Shown here: positions 33,516 to 42,099 of the stretch, in pieces
How positions within the stretch are numbered: the first letter of the stretch is position 1
Layout of the letters: the number at the start of each line of letters is the position of its first letter
Assembly: GCA_041736465.1 (NCBI GenBank)
Contig: JBGSTO010000317.1
Coordinates: forward strand, 5,235-69,234
From: JAJUJL01 sp041736465
GTDB lineage: Bacteria; Chloroflexota; Anaerolineae; Anaerolineales; UBA4823
Direction: 5' to 3'
DNA length: 64,000 nt
The notes under the pieces: model-generated
Seen by the model: only the letters and a program-made list of their open reading frames with translations
Told to the model about the DNA's origin: nothing
The model's database searches: none
Position numbers and translations under genes: made by a program

Positions 33516-33544
33516 TTGACGACTTATGCACTTTGTGCTAGTAT
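33516..33544 (+). promoter_or_regulatory. Promoter of the LysM lipoprotein gene
   Basis: TTGACG (33516-33521), 17 bases, TAGTAT (33539-33544). A 10-base palindrome GCAGATCTGC (33491-33500) lies just upstream and might bind a regulator. The remainder of 33432-33631 holds nothing recognisable. Confidence 0.8.
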
Positions 33545-33631
33545 CATTGCAAAATACCACAGAAGAATCAGCCGGTTGGCAGGGTACCTGCGCCGGCAGT
33601 TGCAGGAAGATCCAACTCAAGGAGAATGATC

Positions 33632-34327
33632 ATGAAACTAGCGCGCTATATCCTTGTTACCCTGGCGCTAATCCTGGCATTGCTGGCAACCGGCTGTGTT
33701 CAAAGAGCCTCCACGCCACCTGCCGAGGTTGGCGCATCCACCCCGGGTGAGAAAGCGCCAGAGGAAGGCGCCACCAGCGATGTCATGAGCCAGCTCGAGA
33801 GAGCTGCCACACAGACGCTGATGGCACTGCAAGCCACCCAGCAGCCCGTGCAAACAACACCTGAGGCCACCCCGGCTGGCGGAGAGGCGCAGCCCGCCGC
33901 TGAGACACCGGCTGCAGCACAGCCGACCACAGCGCCCGCCGCAGCGCAGCCTACCCAACCTCCGGTGGTCGTACCCACTCCCACACCGGGCATCCCCACC
34001 AGCTACACGCTTCAAAAAGGCGAACATCCCTTCTGTATCGCTCGCCGTTTCAACGTCAACCCGACTACCATGCTGCAGCTTTCCGGTTTGAGCGGCGGGG
34101 ATACCTACTCCCCCGGCCTGGTTCTGCGCATTCCTCAAGACGGCGGAGATTTCCCGGCGGCGCGCTCTTTGAAAGCCCATCCCACCAACTACACTGCCTC
34201 TGCGGGTGACACCATTTACTCCATCGCCTGTGAATTTGGTGACGTAGATCCCAATGCGATTATCATTGCCAACGCCCTGCAGGCCCCCTACAACCTGACA
34301 TCGGGACAGAATCTGTACATCCCCTGA
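33632..34327 (+). CDS. LysM-repeat lipoprotein
   Basis: 231 residues. Lipoprotein signal with lipobox ATGC (Cys near residue 24), then a ~100-residue low-complexity linker of Ala, Thr, Pro and Gln. Two LysM domains follow: one beginning SYTLQKGEHPFCIARRF and one beginning NYTASAGDTIYSIACEF, each ending in the usual L-x-I-P. LysM binds N-acetylglucosamine polymers, so it is likely anchored to the membrane and bound to cell-wall or surface glycan. AAGGAG (33619-33624) supports ATG 33632 over the ATG two codons earlier. It has its own strong promoter. Confidence 0.9.
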   Translation: MKLARYILVTLALILALLATGCVQRASTPPAEVGASTPGEKAPEEGATSDVMSQLERAATQTLMALQATQQPVQTTPEATPAGGEAQPAAETPAAAQPTTAPAAAQPTQPPVVVPTPTPGIPTSYTLQKGEHPFCIARRFNVNPTTMLQLSGLSGGDTYSPGLVLRIPQDGGDFPAARSLKAHPTNYTASAGDTIYSIACEFGDVDPNAIIIANALQAPYNLTSGQNLYIP

Positions 34328-34418
34328 GTCGACTCTCCTCCCCGAGTTCTATCCCTGGGTCGTGGCCGGTGCTTCGTGCTGGTCACGACCCAGCTTTGTT
34401 CACGAAACTGGTGCGCTT

Positions 34419-34961
34419 ATGGAATTCAAACCGATCAAATCAGAGACTGTTTTCCAAGGACGGGCTTTTGAGGTCCGCCAGGACCAGGTGCAATTGCCCG
34501 ATGGCAGACAGATTACCCTGGATATCGTCGACCATCGCGATGCGGTGACGATCTTGCCTGTAGATGGCGAGGGTTATCTGTGGTTTATCCGCCAGTACCG
34601 CCATCCCGCCGAACAAATATTACTTGAACTGCCCGCAGGCGTGATGGAAGCTGGAGAACCGGCCGAGGAAAGCGCCCGGCGCGAGCTTCGGGAGGAAATC
34701 GGTATGGATGCAGGAGAGCTGCGAAAACTTGGCTTTTTTTATCTGGCCCCTGGCTATTCCACAGAGTGCATGCACGTCTTCCTCGCCAGCCAGCTCCTGC
34801 ACGCTCCACTCCCCGGAGATGCCGACGAATTCTTGAGCATCGAACGTATCCCCGTTCAGGAAGCGTTCCACATGGCTGAAAATGGCCAGATTCGGGATGC
34901 AAAATCTCTAGGGGCGCTGCTCTTGGCCCGGTCGCACCTGTCGAATTACTTCGAAAAGTAA
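34419..34961 (+). CDS. NUDIX hydrolase, ADP-ribose pyrophosphatase type
   Basis: 180 residues. The Nudix box is complete: G-V-M-E-A-G-E-P then RRELREEIGM (pattern G-x5-E-x7-REUxEExGU). The preceding DGEGYLWFIRQYRHPAEQ and LELPAG are typical of ADP-ribose or ADP-sugar pyrophosphatases (NudF-like). ATG 34419 was chosen over a GTG-rich earlier frame from 34362. GGTG lies a few bases before it. It clears ADP-ribose or related nucleoside diphosphate sugars in the cytoplasm. Convergent with the zinc-finger gene, whose stop is two bases away. Confidence 0.88.
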   Translation: MEFKPIKSETVFQGRAFEVRQDQVQLPDGRQITLDIVDHRDAVTILPVDGEGYLWFIRQYRHPAEQILLELPAGVMEAGEPAEESARRELREEIGMDAGELRKLGFFYLAPGYSTECMHVFLASQLLHAPLPGDADEFLSIERIPVQEAFHMAENGQIRDAKSLGALLLARSHLSNYFEK

Positions 34962-34962
34962 C

Positions 34963-35256
34963 TCAGGGTTGGGGCCGGTCGGTGCGCGGCAATCCACCGC
35001 CGCGCCGTGCGGTATGCTTGCGTCCGGTTTCCGGATGCAGCAAAGCATTCAACCATTGAATGGCACGCGGGTCATATTCTCGCCTGCCGCACACATCGCA
35101 CACCCAGGCGGGAAAATTCGGTACGCTGATCAGCTCTTCATTAAGCCAGGTAAAATAGGTCAGATGTTGCAGGTTCATTACGCCGGTCTGGCATTCTGGG
35201 CACAGCGCGGGCGTCTGCGGTTGACTCTCGATTGTTCCTTGATGATTTTTTGACAT
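34963..35256 (-). CDS. Small two-CxxC zinc-finger protein (YgiT/MqsA N-terminal-like)
   Basis: 97 residues. CPEC (Cys19, Cys22) and CDVC (Cys53, Cys56) frame a middle segment LISVPNFPAWV, the pattern of YgiT-type zinc fingers found in MqsA antitoxins and relatives. There is no helix-turn-helix domain and no toxin gene beside it, so an antitoxin role is not supported. The tail is basic (GRKHTARRGGGLPR). Last gene of the lepB-side minus-strand group. Confidence 0.6.
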   Translation of the reverse strand: MSKNHQGTIESQPQTPALCPECQTGVMNLQHLTYFTWLNEELISVPNFPAWVCDVCGRREYDPRAIQWLNALLHPETGRKHTARRGGGLPRTDRPQP

Positions 35257-35326
35257 GGCTCAACCCTCACCCTGAAGAATCTTCACACCTGCGCGGTCGA
35301 ATCCGTTCATATCAATTCACCAGGCA

Positions 35327-35956
35327 TCAGCGGGGCGATTGCGAGTGGCTGATGATCTTCCATTCTTTAGGAGGCCAATACACCAACAAAGCCTTGCCAA
35401 CCACGTTTTCCAGAGGCACCGGGCCCCATTGGTGCGAGTCTGAAGAGTTATTGCGATTATCGCCTAATACGTACAATTGATCCCTGGGCACCCTCAGGGC
35501 GCTTTCGTACTGCGGCGAATCATTAATATACGGCTCTCCCACCAGTACACCATTGACTCGCAGCTCTCCTCTGGATATCTCCACGCGGTCACCAGGCAGT
35601 CCGATGATGCGTTTGATATACTCCTGATCCGGATCGCGGGGGAAGTGGAACACGATTACATCGCCGTGACCGGGCGACCCCAGACTGTAGGCAAGGCGAT
35701 TAACCAGCACATAGCTGCCCGATGCGAGCGTGGGCTGCATACTGATGCCATCCACCCGAATACGCGCAGTCACCCAATTGATCGCAGCAAACATCACTGC
35801 TGCCAGCAGCAGGGTTTCCAGCACATCTCTGATAAAACCTGACAGGCGGGCTGCACCCTGCGGCTTATTGCCCTCCAGCAGCGTCCCTTCCACTGGGGGG
35901 TTGCCTGAGCCTTCGTCTGCAAGCGGCTGTACACGTTCCACATCATCGCCAATCAT
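35327..35956 (-). CDS. lepB: Signal peptidase I
   Basis: 209 residues from ATG 35956. Catalytic Ser72 lies in ISMQPTL and Lys115 in YIKRIIGLPGD. VLGDNRNNSSDSHQWGPV is box E. A membrane helix (LETLLLAAVMFAAINWV) precedes the Ser, and a ~35-residue cytosolic tail precedes that. It cleaves signal peptides on the outer face of the membrane. Start: TATAAT ends eight bases before this ATG and covers the alternative ATG at 35965, so the message is probably leaderless and begins here. Confidence 0.93.
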   Translation of the reverse strand: MIGDDVERVQPLADEGSGNPPVEGTLLEGNKPQGAARLSGFIRDVLETLLLAAVMFAAINWVTARIRVDGISMQPTLASGSYVLVNRLAYSLGSPGHGDVIVFHFPRDPDQEYIKRIIGLPGDRVEISRGELRVNGVLVGEPYINDSPQYESALRVPRDQLYVLGDNRNNSSDSHQWGPVPLENVVGKALLVYWPPKEWKIISHSQSPR

Positions 35957-35963
35957 AAAATTC

Positions 35964-35992
35964 ATTATAAGACCGCCATGAGGCAGGGGCAA
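35964..35992 (-). promoter_or_regulatory. lepB promoter (leaderless transcript)
   Basis: Minus strand TTGCCC (35992-35987), 17 bases, TATAAT (35969-35964), then seven bases to the ATG whose A is 35956. A start six to eight bases after the -10 box would coincide with the start codon. Confidence 0.7.
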
Positions 35993-36119
35993 GGGCTGGC
36001 AGGTATTGCTCACCAAATTGTGAGGATGATTTCGACTGTGGAGGTCAGTGGAAAAGAGGGGTTGCCTGGTGCAGGCAAAGACAACACACCCCGCGGCTCC
36101 GCCCTCGTTTCCACATTGA

Positions 36120-37493
36120 TTATTGGCGCTGTTTCAAGATCAGGCGGACAGGGGTTCCGAGGTAAGGATGTTCTTCGCGCAGGCGGTTTTCCAGAAAGCG
36201 AATATAGGTGAAGTGTCCAAGTTTAGGATCGTTCACATACAGCAAAAAGGTAGGCGGATCGTTGCGCACCTGAGTTCCATAGTATATTTTCAACTGCCGC
36301 CCCGCGTGCGACGGCGCCGGGTGCGCGCTTTGAGCTTTTTGCAGCATCTGATTCAGCCGGGAGGTTGCCAGATGCACCAGGCGCTCCTCCTGCACACGCA
36401 AAGCCATGGGCAGCACCTGCTCCACCCGCTTGCCCGTCAAGGCAGAAATATACAGTACCGGCACATAAGCCAGGAAGTTCAGCTCATAGCGCACATGGCG
36501 GGTGAAAGTATCCATGGTGTGTGTATCTTTTGGAACTGCATCCCACTTATTGACCACAACCACAACGCTCTTCCAGGCGTCCACAATATAACCAGCGATA
36601 TGGGCGTCCTGTGCCGTAATTCCGCTGACCGCATCTATCACCAACAGGCACACATCGGCGCGTTCGATGGCGCGCATGGAGCGCAGCACGGAATATTTCT
36701 CAACACCCGGGTCGATTTTGCCTCTGCGCCGGATTCCTGCCGTATCGATCAGTGTGATCGAGATACCATCAAGTTCCAGAGAAGTGTCCACGGCATCCCG
36801 CGTGGTACCCGCGATCGGGCTTACAATAGCTCGCTCTTCACCCAACAGGCGGTTCAAGAGACTGGATTTACCAACATTGGGCTTGCCTACGATGGCGATC
36901 TTCACCGAGTCATCTTCGGTTTCATCACCGCTCTGCACAAACTTCGCTACCAGCGCATCCAACAAATCGCCCGTTCCGGTGCCGTGCAGGGCAGAAACCG
37001 GATAAGGCTCATCCATGCCCAGCTCGTAAAACTGGTAAACCAGCTCACGCCGCGCGGCACTGTCGGCTTTGTTCACCACCAGCAAGACCGGCGGCCAGGG
37101 CACGCCTTCGCGCATCACCTGGTTGCGGCGCAGTATCTGGGCCACCTCGCGGTCAGCCGGGGTCACTCCGCTCTCCGCATCGAGGACGAACAAGACAGCA
37201 TCGGCTTCGCGAATGGCGATCTCAGCCTGCTCGCGGATCTGCTCAATAAAGTCAGCCGAACCGATGGATAAGGGCTGCAGGCTGCTCCCGGGGCCTATTT
37301 GGGTTGGATCGATGCCGCCGGTATCGACAATATCGAACACCACGCCGGCCCATTCGGCCTCGGCGATCAAACGGTCGCGGGTAGTGCCCGGAGTATCATC
37401 CACCACAGCCAGGCGCTCATCCGCCAGGCGGTTGAACAAAGTGCTTTTCCCAACATTCGGGCGACCTACTAATGCGACTACAGGCTTAGACAT
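36120..37493 (-). CDS. der: GTPase Der (EngA), ribosome assembly
   Basis: 457 residues, with two GTPase domains in tandem. Domain 1 has GRPNVGKSTLF and DTPGTTRD; domain 2 has GKPNVGKSSLL, IAGTTRDAVD, DTAGIRRRG and NKWD. A C-terminal KH-like domain follows, with KIYYGTQV and FTYIRFLENRLRE. Der is needed for maturation of the 50S subunit. It starts eight bases after the cdaR stop, so it is in one operon with coaE, cdaA and cdaR. A 382-residue open frame on the other strand is only a shadow of this gene. Confidence 0.96.
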   Translation of the reverse strand: MSKPVVALVGRPNVGKSTLFNRLADERLAVVDDTPGTTRDRLIAEAEWAGVVFDIVDTGGIDPTQIGPGSSLQPLSIGSADFIEQIREQAEIAIREADAVLFVLDAESGVTPADREVAQILRRNQVMREGVPWPPVLLVVNKADSAARRELVYQFYELGMDEPYPVSALHGTGTGDLLDALVAKFVQSGDETEDDSVKIAIVGKPNVGKSSLLNRLLGEERAIVSPIAGTTRDAVDTSLELDGISITLIDTAGIRRRGKIDPGVEKYSVLRSMRAIERADVCLLVIDAVSGITAQDAHIAGYIVDAWKSVVVVVNKWDAVPKDTHTMDTFTRHVRYELNFLAYVPVLYISALTGKRVEQVLPMALRVQEERLVHLATSRLNQMLQKAQSAHPAPSHAGRQLKIYYGTQVRNDPPTFLLYVNDPKLGHFTYIRFLENRLREEHPYLGTPVRLILKQRQ

Positions 37494-37501
37494 AGAATTC
37501 C

Positions 37502-38803
37502 TCAGGGCTGCACAGTGCCGGTGACCACTGGAGTCGCCGGCGCAACCACGCCCTGCGGGGCAGGTGTTGGCGTGAGTGCTTCAATGATCTCGACTTCCAC
37601 AGTCTCCGGTTGTATATATGCTACCCGCACCTGGCTCGGCAGCAGATCAATCACTGGGGGCACCTGGTAAACACCGGGCCCCAGGCCAGTCAGATTGACA
37701 ACCATACGAATGCCTGCCGGGTTCAGGTTGTTCAAAATTGGCAACGGCCCTGCCAGCATTACATCTACCGTGCTTGGAGCAATCGTTGCTTGCAGCTCTG
37801 GCGGCAAGCCAACGATCTCAAGCGGCAGGGCGATCGGCAGGCTGCCCTCCAGCGCTGCAATGCTGAGGCGTACCAGCACGCTTACATCGCCCGCCAGTGT
37901 AACGCCCTGCGGCAGGTTTAAGGTGGCGCGTATATCGGTATCATCGCTCAACCCTGACATATCGATTGGGTTCGTCTCCACAAACCCGGGCAGGTCGTTC
38001 ACCAATTGCGGGTCAGTCGAAAATACCGTCACATTGGGAGGCGTGACATTGATATTGGTCAGCCAATATCCTTCATCAACATCTCCTGTTGTGAGCACCT
38101 TAACCACCACATTTCTATAGCCGCCCAGCAGGTTGACGCTCAAGGTAAAATCTACCAATGCGGGCGCAACCGTCAGCTCTCCCACGGTTTGACCGCTGGC
38201 GTCTTTAGGCTCGACCACCAGATTGCGCCGGATGGTGTCATTGGAATTAGAAATATCAACCCTGGCTGTCACCCTGTCTACTTTGGCGACTATTGACTCA
38301 GGGCCGGTGACAGTCACGCTCACCGGGTCTAGCTGCGGCGAGCCGGCGCGATAACCCAGGGCTGGCTCGCCAGTGATAGCCAGGTCGATCGGAAATTCCC
38401 TGGCAACCAGTGCCTCCAACTCCACTTCAACGACTTCAGGGTCGATTTTTACAACTCTCGCCGGATTAGCATTTACCTGCACGCGCACCGGCGCCTGATA
38501 CTCACCAACAGTATACCCGGAAAGGTCGATCCAGGCGCGCACACGATCGGTATTGAAGGTTAATTGATCCCAAACAGAACGCGGTGCGTCAATGGTGACC
38601 CTCACCTGAGCAGGTATCCGTCCGACCTGCAGCAGACCTGGATCCAACCCGCTTATTTCCAGGGTGACCGCGCGCGGATATGTGCGTTCTTCATTCGGGT
38701 CCACCGCCAGGATTGCGGAAACCCATACCACTACAGCCAGGATGAAAGCCATCAGCAGTGTGCTTAGATTACGTCCAAGCCAGCGCAAAGGGGCCGATGG
38801 CAT
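37502..38803 (-). CDS. cdaR: YbbR-domain protein, CdaA regulator CdaR
   Basis: 433 residues. One N-terminal membrane helix (LSTLLMAFILAVVVWVSAILA) followed by about four YbbR-type beta domains, recognisable by repeated VTVTGPESIVAKVDRV-like and VRVTIDAPRSVWDQL-like segments. A Pro/Thr/Val-rich tail ends the protein. CdaR binds and modulates the membrane diadenylate cyclase CdaA. The ATG lies one base after the cdaA stop with GAGGAG upstream, the conserved cdaA-cdaR arrangement. The usual third partner, glmM, is absent from this locus. Confidence 0.9.
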   Translation of the reverse strand: MPSAPLRWLGRNLSTLLMAFILAVVVWVSAILAVDPNEERTYPRAVTLEISGLDPGLLQVGRIPAQVRVTIDAPRSVWDQLTFNTDRVRAWIDLSGYTVGEYQAPVRVQVNANPARVVKIDPEVVEVELEALVAREFPIDLAITGEPALGYRAGSPQLDPVSVTVTGPESIVAKVDRVTARVDISNSNDTIRRNLVVEPKDASGQTVGELTVAPALVDFTLSVNLLGGYRNVVVKVLTTGDVDEGYWLTNINVTPPNVTVFSTDPQLVNDLPGFVETNPIDMSGLSDDTDIRATLNLPQGVTLAGDVSVLVRLSIAALEGSLPIALPLEIVGLPPELQATIAPSTVDVMLAGPLPILNNLNPAGIRMVVNLTGLGPGVYQVPPVIDLLPSQVRVAYIQPETVEVEIIEALTPTPAPQGVVAPATPVVTGTVQP

Positions 38804-38804
38804 C

Positions 38805-39686
38805 TTAATTCTCCTCTCGCAGATTTCCGCTATCGCTTTTCGCACGTGATAGCAGCCCGAAAAAGCCGCGCCGGGTAGCATTCGGGCGGAAAAATGTGCG
38901 CAGAATGTTTTCCAACCGCTCGCTATCCAGGCGGCGGATCATGCGCCCGCCATGGACTACGGAAATAGACCCGGTTTCTTCAGAGACCACAACAGCCACA
39001 GCATCAGTCACTTCTGAAATTCCCAGTGCAGCGCGATGGCGCAAACCCATTTGCCGCTCCGGAGAGCGCGTGAGCACACCACTGGCAGAGAGAGGCATCA
39101 CGCAGGAAGCCGCCACCAGGCGATTGCCAGAGATGATCACTGCGCCGTCATGCAGCGGTGTGTTCGGATAAAAGACTTGCAACAGCAGTTCAGCCGTTAC
39201 CTGGGCTTCCATCGGTACACCGGTCTTCACATAATCGTTCAGACTATCAAAACGCTGCAAAACGATCAAAGCCCCATGCCGGCGGTCCGAAAGCCGGGTT
39301 GCAGCCCCCACAACCAGGGTAATTACGTCGCGCGCGTCCAAATCTTGCGCATCACTGGATAATAGAGTGCCCGCTCTGCCCAGGCGCTCTAAAGTCCGGC
39401 GTATCTCCGGGGCAAACACCACCGGAATCGAGAGCAATAAAGCCGGTAGCGTGTTCTGCACCAACCAGGAGAAGGCTGGCAGCACTTCCAGGCTTGTGAG
39501 CAAGCTGATCAGCACGATCAGCAGCAGCACACCCCGCAGTAAGACCATCGCCTGCGTATCGCGTAAGAGCTGCAGGATGACAAAGAAAACAATCGTCACC
39601 AACGCCAAGTCAACCAGGTTCAACCAGTTGATGCGTTCAAAGATGAACTGCAGGTTATTGATCAGGTCAAGAATAAAATCTGGCAC
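38805..39686 (-). CDS. cdaA: Diadenylate cyclase CdaA (c-di-AMP synthase)
   Basis: 293 residues. Three N-terminal membrane helices to residue ~85, then a DAC domain. The two catalytic motifs are intact: HDGAVII (Asp170-Gly171-Ala172) and GLRHRAALG (Arg206-His207-Arg208). It converts two ATP to c-di-AMP at the membrane. It starts two bases after the coaE stop and is followed immediately by cdaR. c-di-AMP typically restrains potassium uptake, which makes the KimA-like gene in this window relevant. Confidence 0.95.
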   Translation of the reverse strand: MPDFILDLINNLQFIFERINWLNLVDLALVTIVFFVILQLLRDTQAMVLLRGVLLLIVLISLLTSLEVLPAFSWLVQNTLPALLLSIPVVFAPEIRRTLERLGRAGTLLSSDAQDLDARDVITLVVGAATRLSDRRHGALIVLQRFDSLNDYVKTGVPMEAQVTAELLLQVFYPNTPLHDGAVIISGNRLVAASCVMPLSASGVLTRSPERQMGLRHRAALGISEVTDAVAVVVSEETGSISVVHGGRMIRRLDSERLENILRTFFRPNATRRGFFGLLSRAKSDSGNLREEN

Positions 39687-39688
39687 TT

Positions 39689-40822
39689 CTAAACTGGCCT
39701 TAGAACGCGATCCTCGCGAAGCAGCTTATAAAGCATGACGGCATTTCCCGGCATAATTTCTGCTGCGGCTTCCTGCCAGGCGCGCACACCCAACTCAACG
39801 ATGGTAGCAGGCTGGTAGCCAAGGGCCCTCCAGGCATTGTTTTTGGAAACCTGCTGATCGCTCAAAAAGAACAACGCCACTTCACACTGAAGTTCGCGCG
39901 AGGCCCGTTCCACCTCAGCCGTCAGCGCTTTCAGTGCCGGTGCGAATTGTTGGGTAGGATCCAGGTAGAAATCATTCACCCTGGCTACCAAATTCTCCAC
40001 CTGCCAACCCACCAATCCGACAAACTGATCTCCGGATTTCAACTGCAGAAAGGCTTTTTCGCCAAAGGCTGCCATGATATCGTCTCGGGATACGCGCCGC
40101 CGGCCCGCGCTGTGTCGTGTGATGAATGCAGCAATCTCCTCCGCCTGCCTGGGGTTAGCGCGCTCCACAGAGAGTTCTCCTTGTACGCTCCGGGCTGTTT
40201 GCGGTGCAGCCGCCTGAACGGGCGCGATGGTGCGCTGCCATGAAGACACTACCTGCTGCCAGGCCTGCTCGTAAGAACCCTGGTTGCGAATAACCACATT
40301 GGCGGCGCCCACCTTCTCCTCCTGAGGCGGCTGGGCCTGGATGCGCTGGCGAGCAGTGCCTTCGTCCATCTTACGCTTGTGCATCAAGCGTGCAAGCTGG
40401 ATTTCCGGTGGAGCGTAGGTTACCCATAAAGAGTCGCATCGCGAGCGCAGATTCGATTCGAGCAGCTTGATGGCCTCGATGACAATCACTCTTTGCGCTG
40501 CGCGCCGCACCAGCACATCCACCGCCTGAGCCACCAGGGGATGGACGATAGACTCCAGCCTGGCCAGCGCCTCAGCGTCCGAAAATACAACCCTTCCCAG
40601 GCGCGTGCGGTCAATCTCACCATCCGCACCCAACACCCAGCGCCCGAAACTCTCCACGATGGGTTTATAGCCTGGGGCGCCTTGAGCAATCGCCCGGTGT
40701 GCCAGTGCATCTGCATCGATGCCATAAGCGCCCAGGTGCTCCAGCATACGGCGCACCACGCTCTTCCCGGTGGCAATATTCCCGGTTAACCCAATGACAT
40801 ATTTTCCCGTCCAGGCGCTCAT
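39689..40822 (-). CDS. coaE: Dephospho-CoA kinase fused to a GNAT-like domain
   Basis: 377 residues; ordinary CoaE proteins have about 200. The N-terminal part is a complete kinase: P-loop GNIATGKS (residues 14-21), YGIDADALAHRAI, ESIVHPLV, a LID region and VIRNQGSYEQAW. After a Gln/Ala-rich linker (~residues 200-212), the last ~165 residues (VERANPRQAEEIAAFITR, FVGLVGWQVENL, NNAWRALGYQP) look like an N-acetyltransferase fold. The kinase performs the last step of coenzyme A synthesis. The role of the extra domain is unknown. ATG 40822 was chosen because GGGAG precedes it. Confidence 0.88.
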   Translation of the reverse strand: MSAWTGKYVIGLTGNIATGKSVVRRMLEHLGAYGIDADALAHRAIAQGAPGYKPIVESFGRWVLGADGEIDRTRLGRVVFSDAEALARLESIVHPLVAQAVDVLVRRAAQRVIVIEAIKLLESNLRSRCDSLWVTYAPPEIQLARLMHKRKMDEGTARQRIQAQPPQEEKVGAANVVIRNQGSYEQAWQQVVSSWQRTIAPVQAAAPQTARSVQGELSVERANPRQAEEIAAFITRHSAGRRRVSRDDIMAAFGEKAFLQLKSGDQFVGLVGWQVENLVARVNDFYLDPTQQFAPALKALTAEVERASRELQCEVALFFLSDQQVSKNNAWRALGYQPATIVELGVRAWQEAAAEIMPGNAVMLYKLLREDRVLRPV

Positions 40823-40862
40823 GAACACTCCCTGTTTGACAGGTAGCAGTCCGATAGTATTG

Positions 40863-40887
40863 TGGGGTAGGGGATTCCTCTACCCCA
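40863..40887. promoter_or_regulatory. Hairpin upstream of coaE
   Basis: TGGGGTAG (40863-40870) and CTACCCCA (40880-40887) pair perfectly around a 9-base loop, about 40 bases upstream of the coaE ATG. It may be part of the operon leader. The rest of 40829-41069 shows no gene. Confidence 0.4.
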
Positions 40888-41063
40888 TATTCGGATAGAT
40901 ACCTCGTTCACCTTCCATTTTAGCCGGGGCATGCCAGAATGTCAAAGGTGTGCACTGCCAACACACAGCGCAGTCTACTGTAAGGCGCTCACAGTTTCGA
41001 AAGGTATGGTTCAGCGCTATCTCGGAGCGGGTGCAGATTGCCCACAGCCTCAGCTTGCCAGGC

Positions 41064-41104
41064 AGAAAAAATCCGCCTGGCGGAGCACACCTGCCAGGCG
41101 GATT
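41064..41104 (-). terminator. Terminator of the peptide ABC operon
   Basis: AATCCGCCTGGC (41070-41081) and GCCAGGCGGATT (41093-41104) form a 12-bp stem. Read on the minus strand it is followed by a U-run (41069-41065), downstream of the last permease gene. Confidence 0.88.
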
Positions 41105-41121
41105 CTCGGATGCATTAACAA

Positions 41122-42090
41122 TCATTCACTGCGCTGGGCCAGGCGCGGGTCCAGTGCATCTCGCAAGCCATCGCCAATCAGATTGAAGGACAGCACCGTA
41201 AACATGATTGCCAGGCCCGGATAGAACACCAGATGAGGGGCGGTAAAAACCTGGTTGCGCTCCGCTCCTAACATTGTTCCCCATTCCGGTGTTGGCGGAG
41301 TCGCCCCCAATCCCAGAAAGGAAAGGGCTGCCGCATCCAGGATCGCCGTAGCAATACCTAGTGTGGCCTGAACCACCAGGGGAGTCAGCGAATTCGGCAG
41401 CAAGCGAGTGAAAAGTATATAGAATGAGCTGCCTCCCAGCGAGCGTGACGCTTCGATGAACTCCATCTCGCGCACTGTCAGCACCGTGGATCGCACCACA
41501 CGTGCATAAGCTGGAATAGAGACAATGCCGATCGCCAGCAAGGCGTTGATCAATCCAGGGCCAAGGATGGATACGATGGCAATCGCCAGAAGCAAAGAGG
41601 GGAATGCCAGCAGCACATCCATAAAGCGCATGATCACATTATCTACCGCACCGCCCAGATAGCCAGCCACGGAACCTAAGACGGTGCCGATAACCACCGC
41701 AAAACTAACGGTCGTGAATCCTACCATCAGGCTCAATCGAGAGCCAAAGATGATGCGGCTGAATTGGTCGCGTACATTCCCGTCAATTCCCATCAAATGC
41801 TGGGGCTGGTCTTGTGGGCAGCCAAGCAGGTGAATGCACGGCGCCGCGCGCATCTTTACCGGTTCAATGCCAATCAGCACCTGCAGCGGATCGTATGGCG
41901 CGATCACTTCTGCAAATACCGCACAGATAACCAGGATTCCCAGCATTACCAATCCTACCATGGCTGATTTTCGCTTGAAGAATCGCCGCCAGGTTGTATG
42001 CCAAAGGGAAATACCTTTAGCGGATAAGGCCTCGGCATCCAGTTGAGCAACCTGGACGGTTTTTGTTTGAGGTAAGTTCTGACTCGTCAT
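41122..42090 (-). CDS. Peptide/nickel-type ABC transporter permease (DppC/OppC family)
   Basis: 322 residues with an N-terminal helix (MVGLVMLGILVICAVFAEVIAPYDP) and about five further segments. The cytoplasmic coupling motif EMEFIEASRSLGGSSFYILF..LLPNSLTPLVV matches the EAA loop of binding-protein-dependent permeases. It pairs with the DppB-like permease nine bases upstream. The terminator follows at once, so no ATPase genes are in this operon; they must be supplied from elsewhere. Confidence 0.93.
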   Translation of the reverse strand: MTSQNLPQTKTVQVAQLDAEALSAKGISLWHTTWRRFFKRKSAMVGLVMLGILVICAVFAEVIAPYDPLQVLIGIEPVKMRAAPCIHLLGCPQDQPQHLMGIDGNVRDQFSRIIFGSRLSLMVGFTTVSFAVVIGTVLGSVAGYLGGAVDNVIMRFMDVLLAFPSLLLAIAIVSILGPGLINALLAIGIVSIPAYARVVRSTVLTVREMEFIEASRSLGGSSFYILFTRLLPNSLTPLVVQATLGIATAILDAAALSFLGLGATPPTPEWGTMLGAERNQVFTAPHLVFYPGLAIMFTVLSFNLIGDGLRDALDPRLAQRSE

Positions 42091-42099
42091 GCAGTTTTA

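Noticed and set aside
34963..35256. Toxin-antitoxin pair based on the MqsA-like zinc finger
   Set aside because: No HTH domain in the protein and no small toxin gene on either side (signal peptidase and NUDIX genes instead).
36123..37271. 382-codon open frame on the plus strand opposite der
   Set aside because: Der is unmistakable on the other strand; the antisense peptide is rich in His, Arg and Gln with no family motif, as expected for a codon-bias shadow.
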